64,000 bases of DNA from Sthenelais limicola. Its lineage: Eukaryota; Annelida; Polychaeta; Phyllodocida; Sigalionidae. This document shows, one piece after another, positions 29,920 through 41,597 of the stretch. The notes under the pieces were generated by a model. It was not told the origin of the DNA. It saw nothing but the letters and a program-made list of their open reading frames with translations, and searched no databases. The stretch covers positions 37,819,744 through 37,883,743 of the forward strand of contig OW804096.1 in assembly GCA_942159475.1 (NCBI GenBank), written 5' to 3'. Each line of letters begins with the position of its first letter. Within the stretch, counting starts at the first letter, position 1. Made by a program: the position numbers and the translations under genes.

Positions 29920-32900
29920 TCAACACGTCCGACCGTAATTCTTTCTCTCTATCATGTACCTTTCCTTCTCATCTGTTATACCTTCGATAGCTTTGAGGTC
30001 AGCCCCTCTCTTGATTGAGACGAACCAGTTTACTAAGGGCTTACCAAGTGCTTCTACCATTTCTACATCCTTTTCTAAACACTCAAGTGCCTCCTCTAAT
30101 GAGTATGGTAAACGGGTCACTTGTTCGTTTGGTTTGGGGCAGGTGAGTTTGTTTTTCATGCCATCCATTCCAGCCGCGAGAGTTCCTGCCAGAACCAAGT
30201 AGGGATTTGCAAGAGAACTTGGTATTCTATTTTCCACATAAGAACTTATGGGGCCCCCATTCTTTACCCTTATCGTTGCCATTCTATCTCCAATTCCCCA
30301 GTTATTGTAGCCGGGTGTCCATGGTTTATGCAGTCGCTGGTAACAATTTGTGGTTGGACAACACAAGGCTGTCAAGGCAGGAGCATGTTTAATCAAACCA
30401 GCAATCCAATGTTCTGCCATACATGATAGACCGTTGGTACCCAGTGCATCATAAAAGGCATTAGCTCCGGTATTTATATCCCACAGGGAATGGTTAAAAT
30501 GGGCTCCACTACCCTCATCTGTGGGTGACAGTTTAGCCATGAAATTCGCCTGCCAACCTTTTAATGTGGCCATTTCTTTCACACATTGTTTGAAGACCAC
30601 ATTGCCATCTGCACTCTTTATTCCTGTTTCGGGCATAGGGTTGAATTCAAACTGTCCAAAGGCATACTCTGTGTGCATGGTCTGTAAGTCAACTCCAGCT
30701 GCATACAGCTTTTTTTCAACATCAACAAACCAATCTTCGAATTCAGCCAGTAACAGTGTGGAGTATTGGTCGATGTGTGTATTAAACACTGGTGTACCAT
30801 CCTCCTTGTTTAGGAGCATGTATTCCCATTCTGTACCTGATTTCACAGTGTAACCGAGGTCTGTCAACTTTCTTACTTGTTCACATGCCACAACACGAGA
30901 ATAACATGACCGAAATCCTTTATCCATCTGTGTACTTTCTCCAGGTGCGACGAACACTTCTGCGGTCCTATTTCTAGAACATAATAGGCATGTAATGACT
31001 CATATAAGTTGAATATCTTAGCATAATCAAACAGTTGTGAAAGGAAACGTGGGATCTGTGATCTAAAGAAAGGTTGTGATCGCCACGTTTGAAAAGATAA
31101 CAAACGTCGCTCTGGATTGTCTATTTTTATCGAGTAGATATTTTCTTATGGAATGAATATTATACTCACTTTCCACCGCTGAGCCATGTGACTTCATGAA
31201 ATGTCTCCAAAGCCGGAAATAATTTCACGTTGTCATAGTTATTATCAGTAACCTCCTTTGGATAACCCAGCTCACAGTTCGATCCTAGGGCTGCAGTACC
31301 TAAGAATTCGGATTTAAACTACATTGTGGGAAATTAAAAAGAATGCCATTTTTTTAAAAGAAATTTTATTGAGCTGGTTTCGTTGGTACAGTGATATTCT
31401 CACAGACTCAAGTCAAAACATTAGAAAGTTTTCAATTTTCGATTCAATGTATAATTCAAGTATATCAGGCTTAACCATTTTAAATATTTAATAATTAATG
31501 TACATTTGACAACGCTGGCAGTTTTTACATTCTCAGGAACTGAGAATGTTAGTGGATTGAGTACCATTCTGTCAATCATCTTTTTAGCGTTTAAACCCCA
31601 CATTTATGTGTTAGCTGATTGTGGGATGTGTGAGGTAACAATCAGTGTGAAATCATCTGTCTGATCAGTTTGCATGTTTGCAGAAGGCTTATCTACTCCA
31701 CCCATTTCTCACATCCACCATACACCACTTCACCCTGCCCCCCTCTGGTTATTACATAATAAGACGAACCAGGCCTGCCCCTAACCCAGTCATAGTTGGT
31801 TGCCCACACCATCCCTTGCCTTCCAGCTCCCTCCCTCCCTCCCTAGCCTTCCACCCATTACCCCCATCTCTCCTCTCACTCTGAGTGCTGTTTTAGTGCA
31901 TTCTACTAATTTTAGACAGATGCACCTGAAAAACCCAAAATCATAATTACTTTAACAGACCTTTTACTGACCTCAGGAACCCTGTATATGACAGTATATA
32001 CCCTGTATATGACAGTAAATATTCTGCATTTTCAGTTTAAGAAAGACTACATTTCAGTAACTATGACTTGACATCGCACACAAATAATTGATCCTGAGAA
32101 GTTGTTTCCTTTGGAAACGTAGGGTATAAACATTAAGTTAAACTGATTATAAAGTTAAATAGAAAAATAGTTGATTAAATCATTGATTAACTTAATAATT
32201 AGTAAACTTATAACTTGTTAGACACTGACGCTTGTTCTTTGTCGACATGAGCATGGTAGTAATAAGGCATGTAAAGACAGTTAATATCATTTAGAATGAT
32301 AATTATATTTGGGTCCCTTTCCAGGATTATACACCAACGGTGCACCCTCAATAGAGGTTATTCATCATTTTAATCTCTGTCTATAAAGGCCCTAGTCCAC
32401 TAAGCCTATTTTCATGCGATTTTGTGCCGCAGAGGACCCTTTTCCACTAAATTCTGTGAGAATCGCATGAGAATCGGCTTAGTGGACAAGGACGTTCAGA
32501 TACTATAGGAAACAGGCACTTTTGTATCAAGCTGTACTTGAATCAATGACGTTTGTTATTCTAAAAGTGGTCTTTAAATCTGCAATTTCAACGGGGAAAG
32601 AAAGTACAAAATTAATATGTGATCCGTGTTAGGAAAATGAGTCATAAGTCGCAAAATATGGATTTTGAGATATCACCATATTTAAAAAGAAGGGATCAAG
32701 GTGATTCCAATGATAGAAAACACTATGTCACCCAAAAAGTATTTCTATATATTACATTTGATATTTTTATTTTTGAAAAAAAAAAGAAGTTTGCAATGTT
32801 TCTGGACGAGTAATTACCAGTAATATGATAGGATGTAACGAGGTTGGTTTCTGACATACTGTATACATTGGCCACAAGTTTTTTTCGGCCAGGGATATCA

Positions 32901-33856
32901 CGAGAAGCCGCAGGCTTCGAGTGATATCCCTGGCCGAAAAAAACTTATGACTTATGACTTATTATACAGTATGTCAGAAACCAACCTCGTTACATCCTAT
33001 CAAGTTTTTTTCGGCCAGGGATATCACTCGAAGCCTGCGGCTTCTCGTGATATCCCTGGCCGAAAAAAACGAGTGGCCAACGTATACAGTATGTCTGAAA
33101 CTAACCGAGTTACATCCTATTTTTATACCACGATCTCATACTTAAGAATTAAATTGATAAACAAACTGTTTATTTACCTCGCTTCACTCCAAGGACCCGC
33201 CATATTGTTTTTTTTTATGCCAAAGCGCTAGACAAGCGTATAGCTCATTGGCTAATCAACGACGGCACGGTAGCATATGACGTCACGAATGGGCATGACG
33301 TCATGAGCGAGGGAAACATCTTAGGGAAGCTTCTTACGTTTAGGCTAAAAAAGGGTAATATTTTCACGCGTGGATCCATTCAACAAAACACAATAGCAGG
33401 TATCCACTCATTTGCAGCGTGTACAACCCCCGATCATGGTATAAAGTAACTAAATATACTCCATATGAAGTACTTCAAAACGCAAGGACATATTTAAGAT
33501 GATGTCCCGAAATTTGTTACATGAATTCACATGACAATGAGTGCTAAACCCACTAAGAATCAGAACATTTCAATAAAGAGATCTTGTGAAGAAACACTTT
33601 GAAAAATATCAATTTTGCGACTTGTGACTTATTTTCCTGGAACACATCACATATGACATGAAGATGAAAATTTCATACCACCATAGAAAGGAATGCCTGA
33701 AACCATGAAATCGTAGGCGTGTCTAGCAGGTACCAGTTTTGCTCTTGGGATGCCAACAACATCGATAAGGGTAAACCTGACATACGCATATTCATTCAGT
33801 TCCTTTTTAATTTGTTCTAGTCCGTCTGCACCACTGCTGAATTTATGAAGACTCAT
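29920..33856 (-). CDS. Lengsin/glutamine-synthetase-family protein (GS-like)
   Basis: Three coding exons, 33679-33856, 31170-31299 and 29920-30973, join in phase (1 and 2) to 453 codons plus stop. Borders are donor GTATGA, acceptor TTCTTAG, donor GTGAGT and acceptor TTCTAG. Exon 1 encodes the beta-grasp domain (YVRFTLIDVVGIPRAKLV). Exon 3 encodes the catalytic fold: GTEWEYML (the E.E pair), FGQFEFN, GSGAHFNHSLWD, CYQRL, NWGIGDRMATIRV, and ENRIP followed by NPYLVLAGTLAAGMDG. Length and the FVAPGESTQMDKGF segment fit the lengsin branch of glutamine synthetases. Classical members join ammonia and glutamate using ATP; vertebrate lengsin is a catalytically silent lens protein. The usual GxGxHxH has Asn at the second His, so activity is doubtful. 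Start chosen at MSLHKFSS; an untranslated exon may precede it. Confidence 0.93.
32387..32500. mobile_element. Palindromic MITE B copy (inverted)
   Basis: GTCCACTAAGCCTATTTTCA and AATCGGCTTAGTGGAC form the arms. The central GCCGCAGAGGACCC is the complement of the loop seen at 16.7 and 22.3 kb, so this copy is reversed. Confidence 0.88.
32617..33652. mobile_element. Large family C element, 1.04 kb, with nested palindromes
   Basis: The left end ATGTGATCCGTGTTAGGAAA with ATGAGTCATAAGTCGC is inverted at the right end (GCGACTTGTGACTTATTTTC, then CTGGAACACATCACAT). The left 200 bp also match 45050-45260 and the complement of 52400-52622 (end A); the right end is a different sequence (end B, as at 11.8 kb). 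The centre (32831-33121) holds the palindromic block listed separately. No transposase frame. Confidence 0.87.
32831..33121. repeat. Compound inverted repeat (two hairpins plus three flank copies)
   Basis: Word P (about 68 bp, AGTTTTTTTCGGCCAGGGAT to ATCCCTGGCCGAAAAAAAC) occurs at 32876-32945 and 33002-33070. Each P is itself a near-perfect hairpin around GAAGCCGCAGGCTTC, and the two P copies are mutually inverted. Word Q (TACAGTATGTC, GAAACCAACC, GTTACATCCTAT) occurs inverted at 32831-32875 and direct at about 32963-33001 and 33072-33121. Confidence 0.93.
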
Positions 33857-34061
33857 ATTGAAGGACCTGGGAGTAATGTAAAATAATATTACAAAAGCGA
33901 CAAAAAGTATTCAGTTTATTAGGGGGCCCTCAGGAAGATCTATGGTTTCATAGAGGAGATCAACCCTCTTTTTCGGTGTCAAAAATTTGTTATATTATTG
34001 AAAATGTACACTTCCGGAAATAATCACATAATAGATATATGCTGATAAATCTCTGTCACTA

Positions 34062-34294
34062 TGTCAGATTTTCAGAAAATGTACAATTGGCAGCTGTACC
34101 CATTAAGTAATCTCTTCTAAAATAGGCTGCAATTTGGTCAATACTAGGTAAATTCTAGTATATTTCGCATTGCATTGGTCCTAGCAACCTGTTTGGCTAG
34201 GTTGAACTAAATTTTGATTCATTCTCGTCTGAAATTTGGGTTATTGGAGAAGATTGGCGAAGTTGAATTGTACATTTTCTGAAAATCTGACCCA
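34062..34294 (+). mobile_element. MITE family A copy
   Basis: The left end is short of two bases (TGTCAGATTTTCAGAAAATG); the right end TTTCTGAAAATCTGACCCA is intact. TA lies on both sides. Confidence 0.9.
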
Positions 34295-34863
34295 TATAGG
34301 CCTAGCTATTGGTCACCTAGGCGACAATCGATTGACATTAGGAGGTTTAATCATTTTAAATACAGACGCGTATATTATATAGCATTATATGTATATAGTA
34401 ATATACCCACCTTGCAATACTGACAAACAATACAAAAACATTAGAATTTGTCACATATTTATCACTGAAGGTGTGTGATTTATTTAGTTGTCCTTGTACC
34501 ACCATCGTGATCACATCAGTTCTGTCAGCATGACATTAAATAGAAAGATGGATTAAACACATCGAAAAGCAGATACTCTGACAGTACAAAAAAAGATAAT
34601 GCAGATCACTAAATATCCTGTGCTTATTTCATACACCATTGGACATGGTGTATGCATGGTGCACCAACAAACCCTTGCTCTCACCATGCGTAAACTTACA
34701 GTTGTACTCTGGCCTACTTTTAATGACCCTACGTACCTTGGGTTGATTAATTGTCATATTGAGCTATATTGTAAGCTATTGTAAATGGCGCAGTCATCAT
34801 TGAATATACAATGTGAATATATATACATCCACTAACAGTATGTAACTATGTGGCTACAATATA

Positions 34864-35102
34864 TGGGTCAGATTTTCCCAAAATGCACAATTGGCAGCTG
34901 TACACATTGAGTAAATTCTGCTAAATTATAGGCTACAATTTGGCCAATACTAGGTAAATTCAAGTATATTTGTTATTGCATTGATTCTAGCAATCTATTT
35001 GGTTAGGTTAAACTGTATTTTTAACTGAATTTCCGTCTGAAATTTGGGTTATTTTAGAAGATGGGCGAAGTTGAATTGTACATTTTCTGAAAATCTGACC
35101 CA
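34864..35102 (+). mobile_element. MITE family A copy
   Basis: TGGGTCAGATTTTCCCAAAA to TTTCTGAAAATCTGACCCA, in an ATAT context. It is of the GGCAGCTGTACACATTGAG sub-lineage, as at 16168. Confidence 0.92.
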
Positions 35103-36020
35103 TATATATATAGTCTTACCTGCAGCGCTGCTATCGAAAGACACGACTAACCAAGCGAGGGGAATGACAGCTGGGATGAAAATAGTTCTGGCCTAATTGA
35201 GGGTTCTCGAGCCTATTTGAGCGCTGTTCAGTGGTGGCGAGTTCTGGAACTATTACCTGACTATGGATATATAAAGGTTTTGTCTTTCCCGTTCACTGAT
35301 ATCATTAGATATACATATTTGAAGTATATGAAGGTGATGATATCAATTTTAAAATATCTGGTGAGTTTCTGACCATGGTCATCATCAAAAATCAAATTTT
35401 AGGGTCAATTTATGTACCATACCTTTACCCCCACCCCCTATCAATGTGTACTGAGCTCCACATGCATTGTACAAACACACATTGAATTTGGAACCAATTT
35501 TGCCTAAACTAAATTTCCTATTTGACCTTGAAAATAATGACCTTGAACTTTATCAAGGTCACTCACCAGGTGGCTGGATATAGCCCTCATATATACTATT
35601 AATATCCCTAAGTTTGGTGACATTCCCAACAAAAGTGTAGAAATTGGAAACTGAAAACCGTTTTTTTTGGTAAGAACAACAAAAAGATTAACCGTTGCTA
35701 TGGAAACCCATATATTTTCAGTTCAAAGGGCTATCTCACTTGTGTCTTTGGATAAATTTGTTTCTATGACCTTTGGCTATATTACAGTTTGAAAAAATCT
35801 GATGACGGGTTCTTGGTAAGAAATACGAATAGGTCTTAAAGAGTCATCATTTTCCATAGGAACCAATAGTAAAAGGATCAAAATAAGTCCAATGAATTTT
35901 CGATTATTGCAGGCGAGTTCCATTCTATATTTATCATATGGGCATAAAACGTGATGTGTAAAAGCTGAAAAATTAGCCGACCTTGGGGATGAAGTAGTTC
36001 ATAATAGTACACATACTATA

Positions 36021-36080
36021 TGAATATTTTTATAGCACCCCACTTATTGCGCCTCTCATATGGAATGCGCATATAATAAT
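36021..36080 (+). repeat. Dispersed repeat M fragment
   Basis: TATAGCACCCCACTTATTGC followed by GCCTCTCATATGGAATGCGC matches 10250-10310. Confidence 0.65.
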
Positions 36081-36236
36081 AACGCGTACATAATGCTTAT
36101 ATCAATACTGACTGATATACTTATATATACATGATGTGCAATGATTGGATCTGATTTTCTATGAATATGATCAGATCTAACCAATACAGATAACAACAAT
36201 ATCTTGATCTAAATATATATATAGAGACTATCAATA

Positions 36237-36335
36237 GCATAAGACTTGGTTCTTTTGAACTTTATTTTCGCCTGAAGTTTGGTTTATTTGAGAAGGTTGG
36301 CAAAGTTGAATTGTAGATTTTCCGAAAATCTGACC
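36237..36335 (+). mobile_element. MITE family A, right half only
   Basis: Runs from TTTTGAACTTTATTTTCGCC to TTCCGAAAATCTGACCCA. The following TGTATGCTCTCACACATATTC equals the right flank of the 27309 copy. The LINE begins shortly after. Confidence 0.8.
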
Positions 36336-36477
36336 CATGTATGCTCTCACACATATTCTATTTATAGTACGAATTCAATGTTTCTGTTCTAGGGTTGAAG
36401 CACGTGAGGCTAGGAGCAATATTCTGCCTGGTCACTCTATCTGCTTTTTTTTTTACAAGATAGACATAACTAATAAG

Positions 36478-37925
36478 AACGGTTTTAAAATTCTTCATCT
36501 AAATGTGCGTTCAATAGCTCAAAAAAAAGACTCTATACACCTAGATATTTTAGACAAAAACCCAGACGTACTATGTTTAACAGAAACATGGCTAAGAGAA
36601 TCGATCCCTACTGACTATATAGCACACCATAATTATACTTGTCTGCGCAAAGATAGAGACACAACCAGGTATGGAGGAGGACTATGCACATTTATTAGGA
36701 ATGATATAGAAATAGAAGAAATAGAAATGTGTAATCTAAAAACTGATAATATAGAAGTGCAGGCAATGATAGTGAGAAGAGAAAAAGTGAAGAGAAAACT
36801 GATACTGAACATATATCGTCCCCCGTCCTATAACGTATCTGATGGCCTCAGTGAACTCTCGAATATAATAGAGAATATAATAATGAACAAACTGGCTAAT
36901 AAGAGTAAAATTATGATACGATACTTGTTGGTGACTTTAACATCGATCTGACTGAGAAAAACGACAGAAAATATATTCTATTAGAACAGTTTGGGAAAAG
37001 ACAAGAGCTTGATATAAGAATGGAAAATATTACTAGATATGGACTACAGAAGGATTCGATCCTTGATTTCTATATGGTAAACATCAAAATAGACTACAAA
37101 TATGGGACGGTTGAATATAACATCTCCGACCATCAGGGTATTTATTTAAACATAAAATCAGAAAGGGAAGACAGGCATAGTGTAGAATTTGCTGGGAGAA
37201 ACTTTAAGAATTATACAGCAGAAAAACTGGAACGACACCTAAATGAATTTAATTGGAACGACTTATACTCATGTAATGACATAGATAAAGCGTGGTCAAT
37301 AATGTTCAATCAAATACGAACAGGAGCTGATCTATTAGCACCAAAAAGAATATACAAATTTAAAAGAGAAAGACCTTCCTGGTATAATGAAAACCTAGTG
37401 AAATTGGCGAAAGAAAGAAAAGTTGCCTATAGAAAAGCAAATATAACGAAATCGACTGAAGACTTGAGCATCGCCAGACGATCTCGCAATGACTTCAATC
37501 AAAATTTAAAAATAGCAAAGCAGACCTTTTATAGAGATATACTAGAAAATAATAAAAGGGATAGTAAGAAATTCTGGAGAATTATCACAGAGCTGCAGGG
37601 TAGAAAGAAAGGGAATATTACACACCTTGAAGGGGATAATAATATAACACTTAAAGGAATAGACCTAGCAAACCACACTAATAAATATTTTTGCGAAATA
37701 GGTGACAAGATTCAGGCAGAAATTAAAAAGGTACCAAACATAATTAATATGGAAGAGATTAATTCGCCACTGGAAAGAGAAGAGATAGATGAGGAAGAGG
37801 TAAAAAAAATGGTACACAAAATTGAAACGAACAAACCATCAGGATGTACAGAAATATGTAGCTGTATCTATAAGGACGGACTTCAAATTCTGACCAAGCA
37901 GCTTACTTATATATTCAACATGTCA
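36478..37925 (+). pseudogene. LINE endonuclease and linker, frameshifted
   Basis: Two open frames, 36337-36951 and 37020-38033, cover the endonuclease. The catalytic GDFN-type motif lies in the second frame from about 36927, just past the frame change. The linker has many Lys/Arg residues (WYNENLVKLAKERKVAYRKA). The last LINE-like residues are IFNMS at 37911-37925; what follows in the open frame belongs to the insertion. Confidence 0.85.
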
Positions 37926-40214
37926 CCCCTATGTGCATTGGAAAATCCACCAGTGCATGTAAAAGTGCCACTGACCAGTCACAAAAGTGCAATCCGCTCA
38001 AAAAAGCAGTTTTGCACCTGGTTTTGCACCTGATGCAATGTGCATCATCAGATGCACTTAAAAAATGAGTATCAAATTTATGCATATAAATCAGGTATCA
38101 ATGCGCTATAGCTACATGCATTGGAATTCCAAGTCAGTCGGGAGGAATTTATACAATTAGTGAATTATAGTATCTTTTATTCTGTCAAAAAAATATAATT
38201 ATATTCCATAAGGCAACGTATGAAAACATTTATGGTGAATACAGCATTTTTTCAATGTAACTGTTAAAGCCCTATAAAGAATAAAACACTTATAAATTAA
38301 ACCTCTACCTAAATGCCCTGTTTAATTGTATGAATAGTGATGAATGAAGGAATACCTTTTACTAAATAATTCCCTCCTTCTCCCTCACATAGCAATAGCA
38401 ATGAAAGTGCTTCACTGAGTGCATTATAACTGTGTCTTTTACACCTGGTCAGTAGCACATCGTTGGGAGCATCAGAACCACATTTATGTAGGGTCCATGG
38501 AGCATATTGCATTTATTTGAGAATCTCATATATTCATCTGTATAACCTAAACATTCTTAGCCCTTTCATCACAAATAATAGTTCAAACCAAATCTGCCAC
38601 AGTCCATAATACCTGCCACTGCTCACTCACCTGCATGGCATTCACACCTAATGTCGCACATATCTGACACTCCATTCTCTGACAGTGACACTCAGTCTCT
38701 GACACCCATTCATAGAAACCCCTCTCCACTAAACTAAACGATGTAATGCTACCTCCATATTATCCAAATATTACCTTACCAAATTCTCCCCCTGATTTAA
38801 TCAATCCTTTTATAATTTCGGTGGCACGTCCCTCATACAGCCATGAAATACAAATATGCATAACTATTACGCACGGCGGTAACGCATGCCTGCTACTAGT
38901 AAGGTCATAATGATGCATACGGTTGAATTCCTTATTTCCCCAGCTTTCTGTAGCTATAAAGTATGTGCATATTAAAAAATATATAATATGATTGAGTAGG
39001 TACCAAAGATAATCATTTATTTCTTTTGCTGGAGAATAATAAGGAATAGCATGGCTGAACATGCTCCTGGCAAGGTTTTTTTTTTCCCCAACTTTTTTTT
39101 ATTTATTCAGGCAGAAGACAACAGTTACACTCTCACAAATCAATTGTGATTTTCGTTATGCCCTGGAGATGCTACTCAAATCTCTTACATTTCATCATTG
39201 CAGGGAAGACGTTAATAATATTAATTCCTAACCGAATTAGGCTAATCAACCACTATACATCAAAATACAATTATATAGACAATTATAGAGTATACAATTT
39301 GCTAATTTGTCCTTAGAATTTGGGTCTATGTACTTTCGTATTCTACCAATAACATAGCCTGGGTGAATCCATATTTTCTCATATTTACAATGAGAAATTT
39401 CTACTTTTAAACATTGTGTCAACGAGTGTCTCTATAATTATTTACAATATAGTAATGTAATGTAAGCTCCCTATTGTGCGACTGGTTCTCACCAGGAGGT
39501 GGTACTTGTTTCTCACTAGGTGGCGTGACAGGTCACTGCATTGCATTTATAATTTCATTAACAATAAAAGTACTGCTAATACACTAATGTGGTATTCATA
39601 TACTATTGATATTGTCCAACAAATACCTATGAATATTATAAGTGATATTCTTCTAGAGTTTATATGTAGATGTATGATATTAGGAGTCAACCTAATCAAA
39701 ACACCCATATAACTGTACATATGATTGTCCCTAGTCAGCTGGGAGTCTCTAAGCTCACCAACAATCAAAAGGATTCATACACAGAGGTCTGTGGGTATGG
39801 CTAACAGGATGGAAATAATGATGAAATAATTGATGTATTTCCATGCAAAGACAAGGTAACATACCTTGTTATACACTCTTTGCATTATATTGTGGAATAT
39901 ATTTCTGTGAAGAATTCACCAGCTTTAATACTGTTGATATTCAGAGGTATGAAACTCTTGCTGAGTGCAACAGAACTGATTTTTCTAGCCTGGTCAGTAG
40001 TGCATCATTGAGTGCTTCAAAAGTGCATTTCATCACCTGGTGAATTGTGCATCTCTGAGAGCATTAGAAGTGTATTTATAAATCGGGTCCATAGAGCATT
40101 GTAAAATCAAGTTTGACCCTCAAAATCGTTTACGATTTCCACCAGTAAAGCACCAGGTCAAAATCAGGTCAAAATTTCCAGGTCAAAACTAGGTCAGTAA
40201 TGTAATCATGCACA
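37926..40214. mobile_element. 2.29-kb insertion inside the LINE
   Basis: The LINE frame stops matching at 37925 and resumes at about 40215, and the interval is a multiple of three. Left edge CCCCTATGTGCATTGG; right edge GTAATCATGCACA; CATG words lie near both breaks but no clear target duplication. Both sides are rich in GTGCAT words. A direct repeat of about 100 bp links 38396-38520 with 39956-40110 (shared CCTGGTCAGTAG, GGGTCCATGGAGCAT or near variants). The identity of the inserted element is unknown. Confidence 0.75.
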
Positions 40215-41597
40215 TTGGGACTAAGACAAGGAAAATTTCCAGTAGACTGGAAGAGAAGCCTATGTAAGATTATACCAAAAAAAGAAATACCAAAACAAGT
40301 AGGGGATATTCGGCCAATAACTCTAATACACCTAGTGGGAAAATTATTAGAAAAATTAGTAACCCCAATAATTCAATCTCACTGTCTAGAAAATAATATA
40401 ATAAGTAAAAACCAGTATGGATACCTGCCAGGAAAAGGGACAGCAGACGCACTAACATCGCTGATAACACCAATAAACGAATCTTTTAATAAACAAGAAA
40501 TAGTATTAGCTGTATTTATAGATTTTAGTAAAGCCTTTAATAGTGTGAACCATAATATATTAATAGAGAAAATGGAAAAATGCGGTATAAATGGCTCGTA
40601 TTTGGATTGGACTAGATCTTATTTAAATGAGAGAACTCAGAGAGTGCAAGTACAAGATATTACATCGTCGGAACTACCAATAAATTGTGGGGTACCCCAA
40701 GGATCTGTTTTAGGGCCACAAATGTACCTAATATATGCAAACGATCTAAAAAATATCGATATGGAATGTCAATGTATACAGTACGCCGATGATACGGTTA
40801 TATTCACGAGAGGCAACGACCTGAAAGCACTAGAAAATAGGATAGAAAGAGACATGCAAAAATTCCATAACTGGTCACAAGCAAATATGATCAAAATAAA
40901 TATTAAGAAAACGAAGAGTATGTTATTCAGCAGGAGAAGAAATAAACTGAAACCGAATGTAAGAATCAATGGTATCGTACTTGAAAACGTTGAATCGTAC
41001 GAATATCTAGGGATAAAACTAGACAATAAATTGAACATGCTAAGACAACTAGGAGAAGTCCAGAAGAAATTAAATTATAGAATTCATCAATTCAGCTTGA
41101 TTAGACCATTCCTAACAGAGCACGCAGCCACTATGCTATTAAAAACATTCATCCTATCTATACTTGATTATAGTTTGCCCTTTCTCACATCAATTGGAAA
41201 AACTCGATTGAAAAAAATCCAGACTCTTCAGAACAGATCCATAAGAATAGCTTTGAAAGCAAATTACGATACATCGAGGATAGAATTACACGAAAAATGC
41301 AGATTATTATCTGTAAAAAACGGACAGAAACTATTATTAATAAAATTGGGAAAGAAGATGAGCATGCATGAGGTAAACTTAGAGGTAACAGAAAGAAACA
41401 CCAGGCGGCATGACGGTGCTGTACTGAAACAATACCTGCCAAGAACTGAATACGACAGAACATCACTGAGCTATTGCATTACAAATGAATGGAATCAATT
41501 GCACAGTAACATTAGAAACATGGACGATATGCAACTAAAAAATCATGTAAAATACACATTATTACTTCAGCAAAGAAACAATGACTTATTTGACTAA
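40215..41597 (+). CDS. LINE reverse transcriptase fragment
   Basis: An uninterrupted frame of 460 codons with the palm motifs of a non-LTR RT: D in FIDFSKAF (motif A), GVPQGSVLGP (motif B) and YADD (motif C), then the LGIKLD motif and a C-terminal region with HEKCRLLSV and SYCITNEWNQL. It is cut off from its endonuclease by the insertion, and the first codon shown is internal. Lengths and motifs are those of an active-type enzyme, but the copy is not complete. Confidence 0.9.
   Translation: MGLRQGKFPVDWKRSLCKIIPKKEIPKQVGDIRPITLIHLVGKLLEKLVTPIIQSHCLENNIISKNQYGYLPGKGTADALTSLITPINESFNKQEIVLAVFIDFSKAFNSVNHNILIEKMEKCGINGSYLDWTRSYLNERTQRVQVQDITSSELPINCGVPQGSVLGPQMYLIYANDLKNIDMECQCIQYADDTVIFTRGNDLKALENRIERDMQKFHNWSQANMIKINIKKTKSMLFSRRRNKLKPNVRINGIVLENVESYEYLGIKLDNKLNMLRQLGEVQKKLNYRIHQFSLIRPFLTEHAATMLLKTFILSILDYSLPFLTSIGKTRLKKIQTLQNRSIRIALKANYDTSRIELHEKCRLLSVKNGQKLLLIKLGKKMSMHEVNLEVTERNTRRHDGAVLKQYLPRTEYDRTSLSYCITNEWNQLHSNIRNMDDMQLKNHVKYTLLLQQRNNDLFD

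Larger units (their letters stand above)
31300..33678. other. Lengsin-like intron 1
   Basis: Intron of 2379 bp. It contains palindromic MITE B (32387-32500) and, ending 26 nt from the 5' splice site, the large family C element (32617-33652). A pyrimidine-rich patch lies at 31800-31880, and a 21-bp tandem word, CCCTGTATATGACAGTA, at 31980-32025. Confidence 0.8.
33857..36236. other. Intergenic, repeats only
   Basis: Upstream of the lengsin-like gene. It contains two family A MITEs (34062-34294, 34864-35102). A stretch at 35400-35900 is rich in TGACCTTGA and CCGTTGCTATGGAAAC words, which look like the edge of an older repeat, and repeat M lies at 36021-36080. No exon is seen. Confidence 0.6.

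Noticed and set aside
29954..30977. Several plus-strand frames of 61-110 codons
   Set aside because: Antisense shadows of lengsin-like exon 3.
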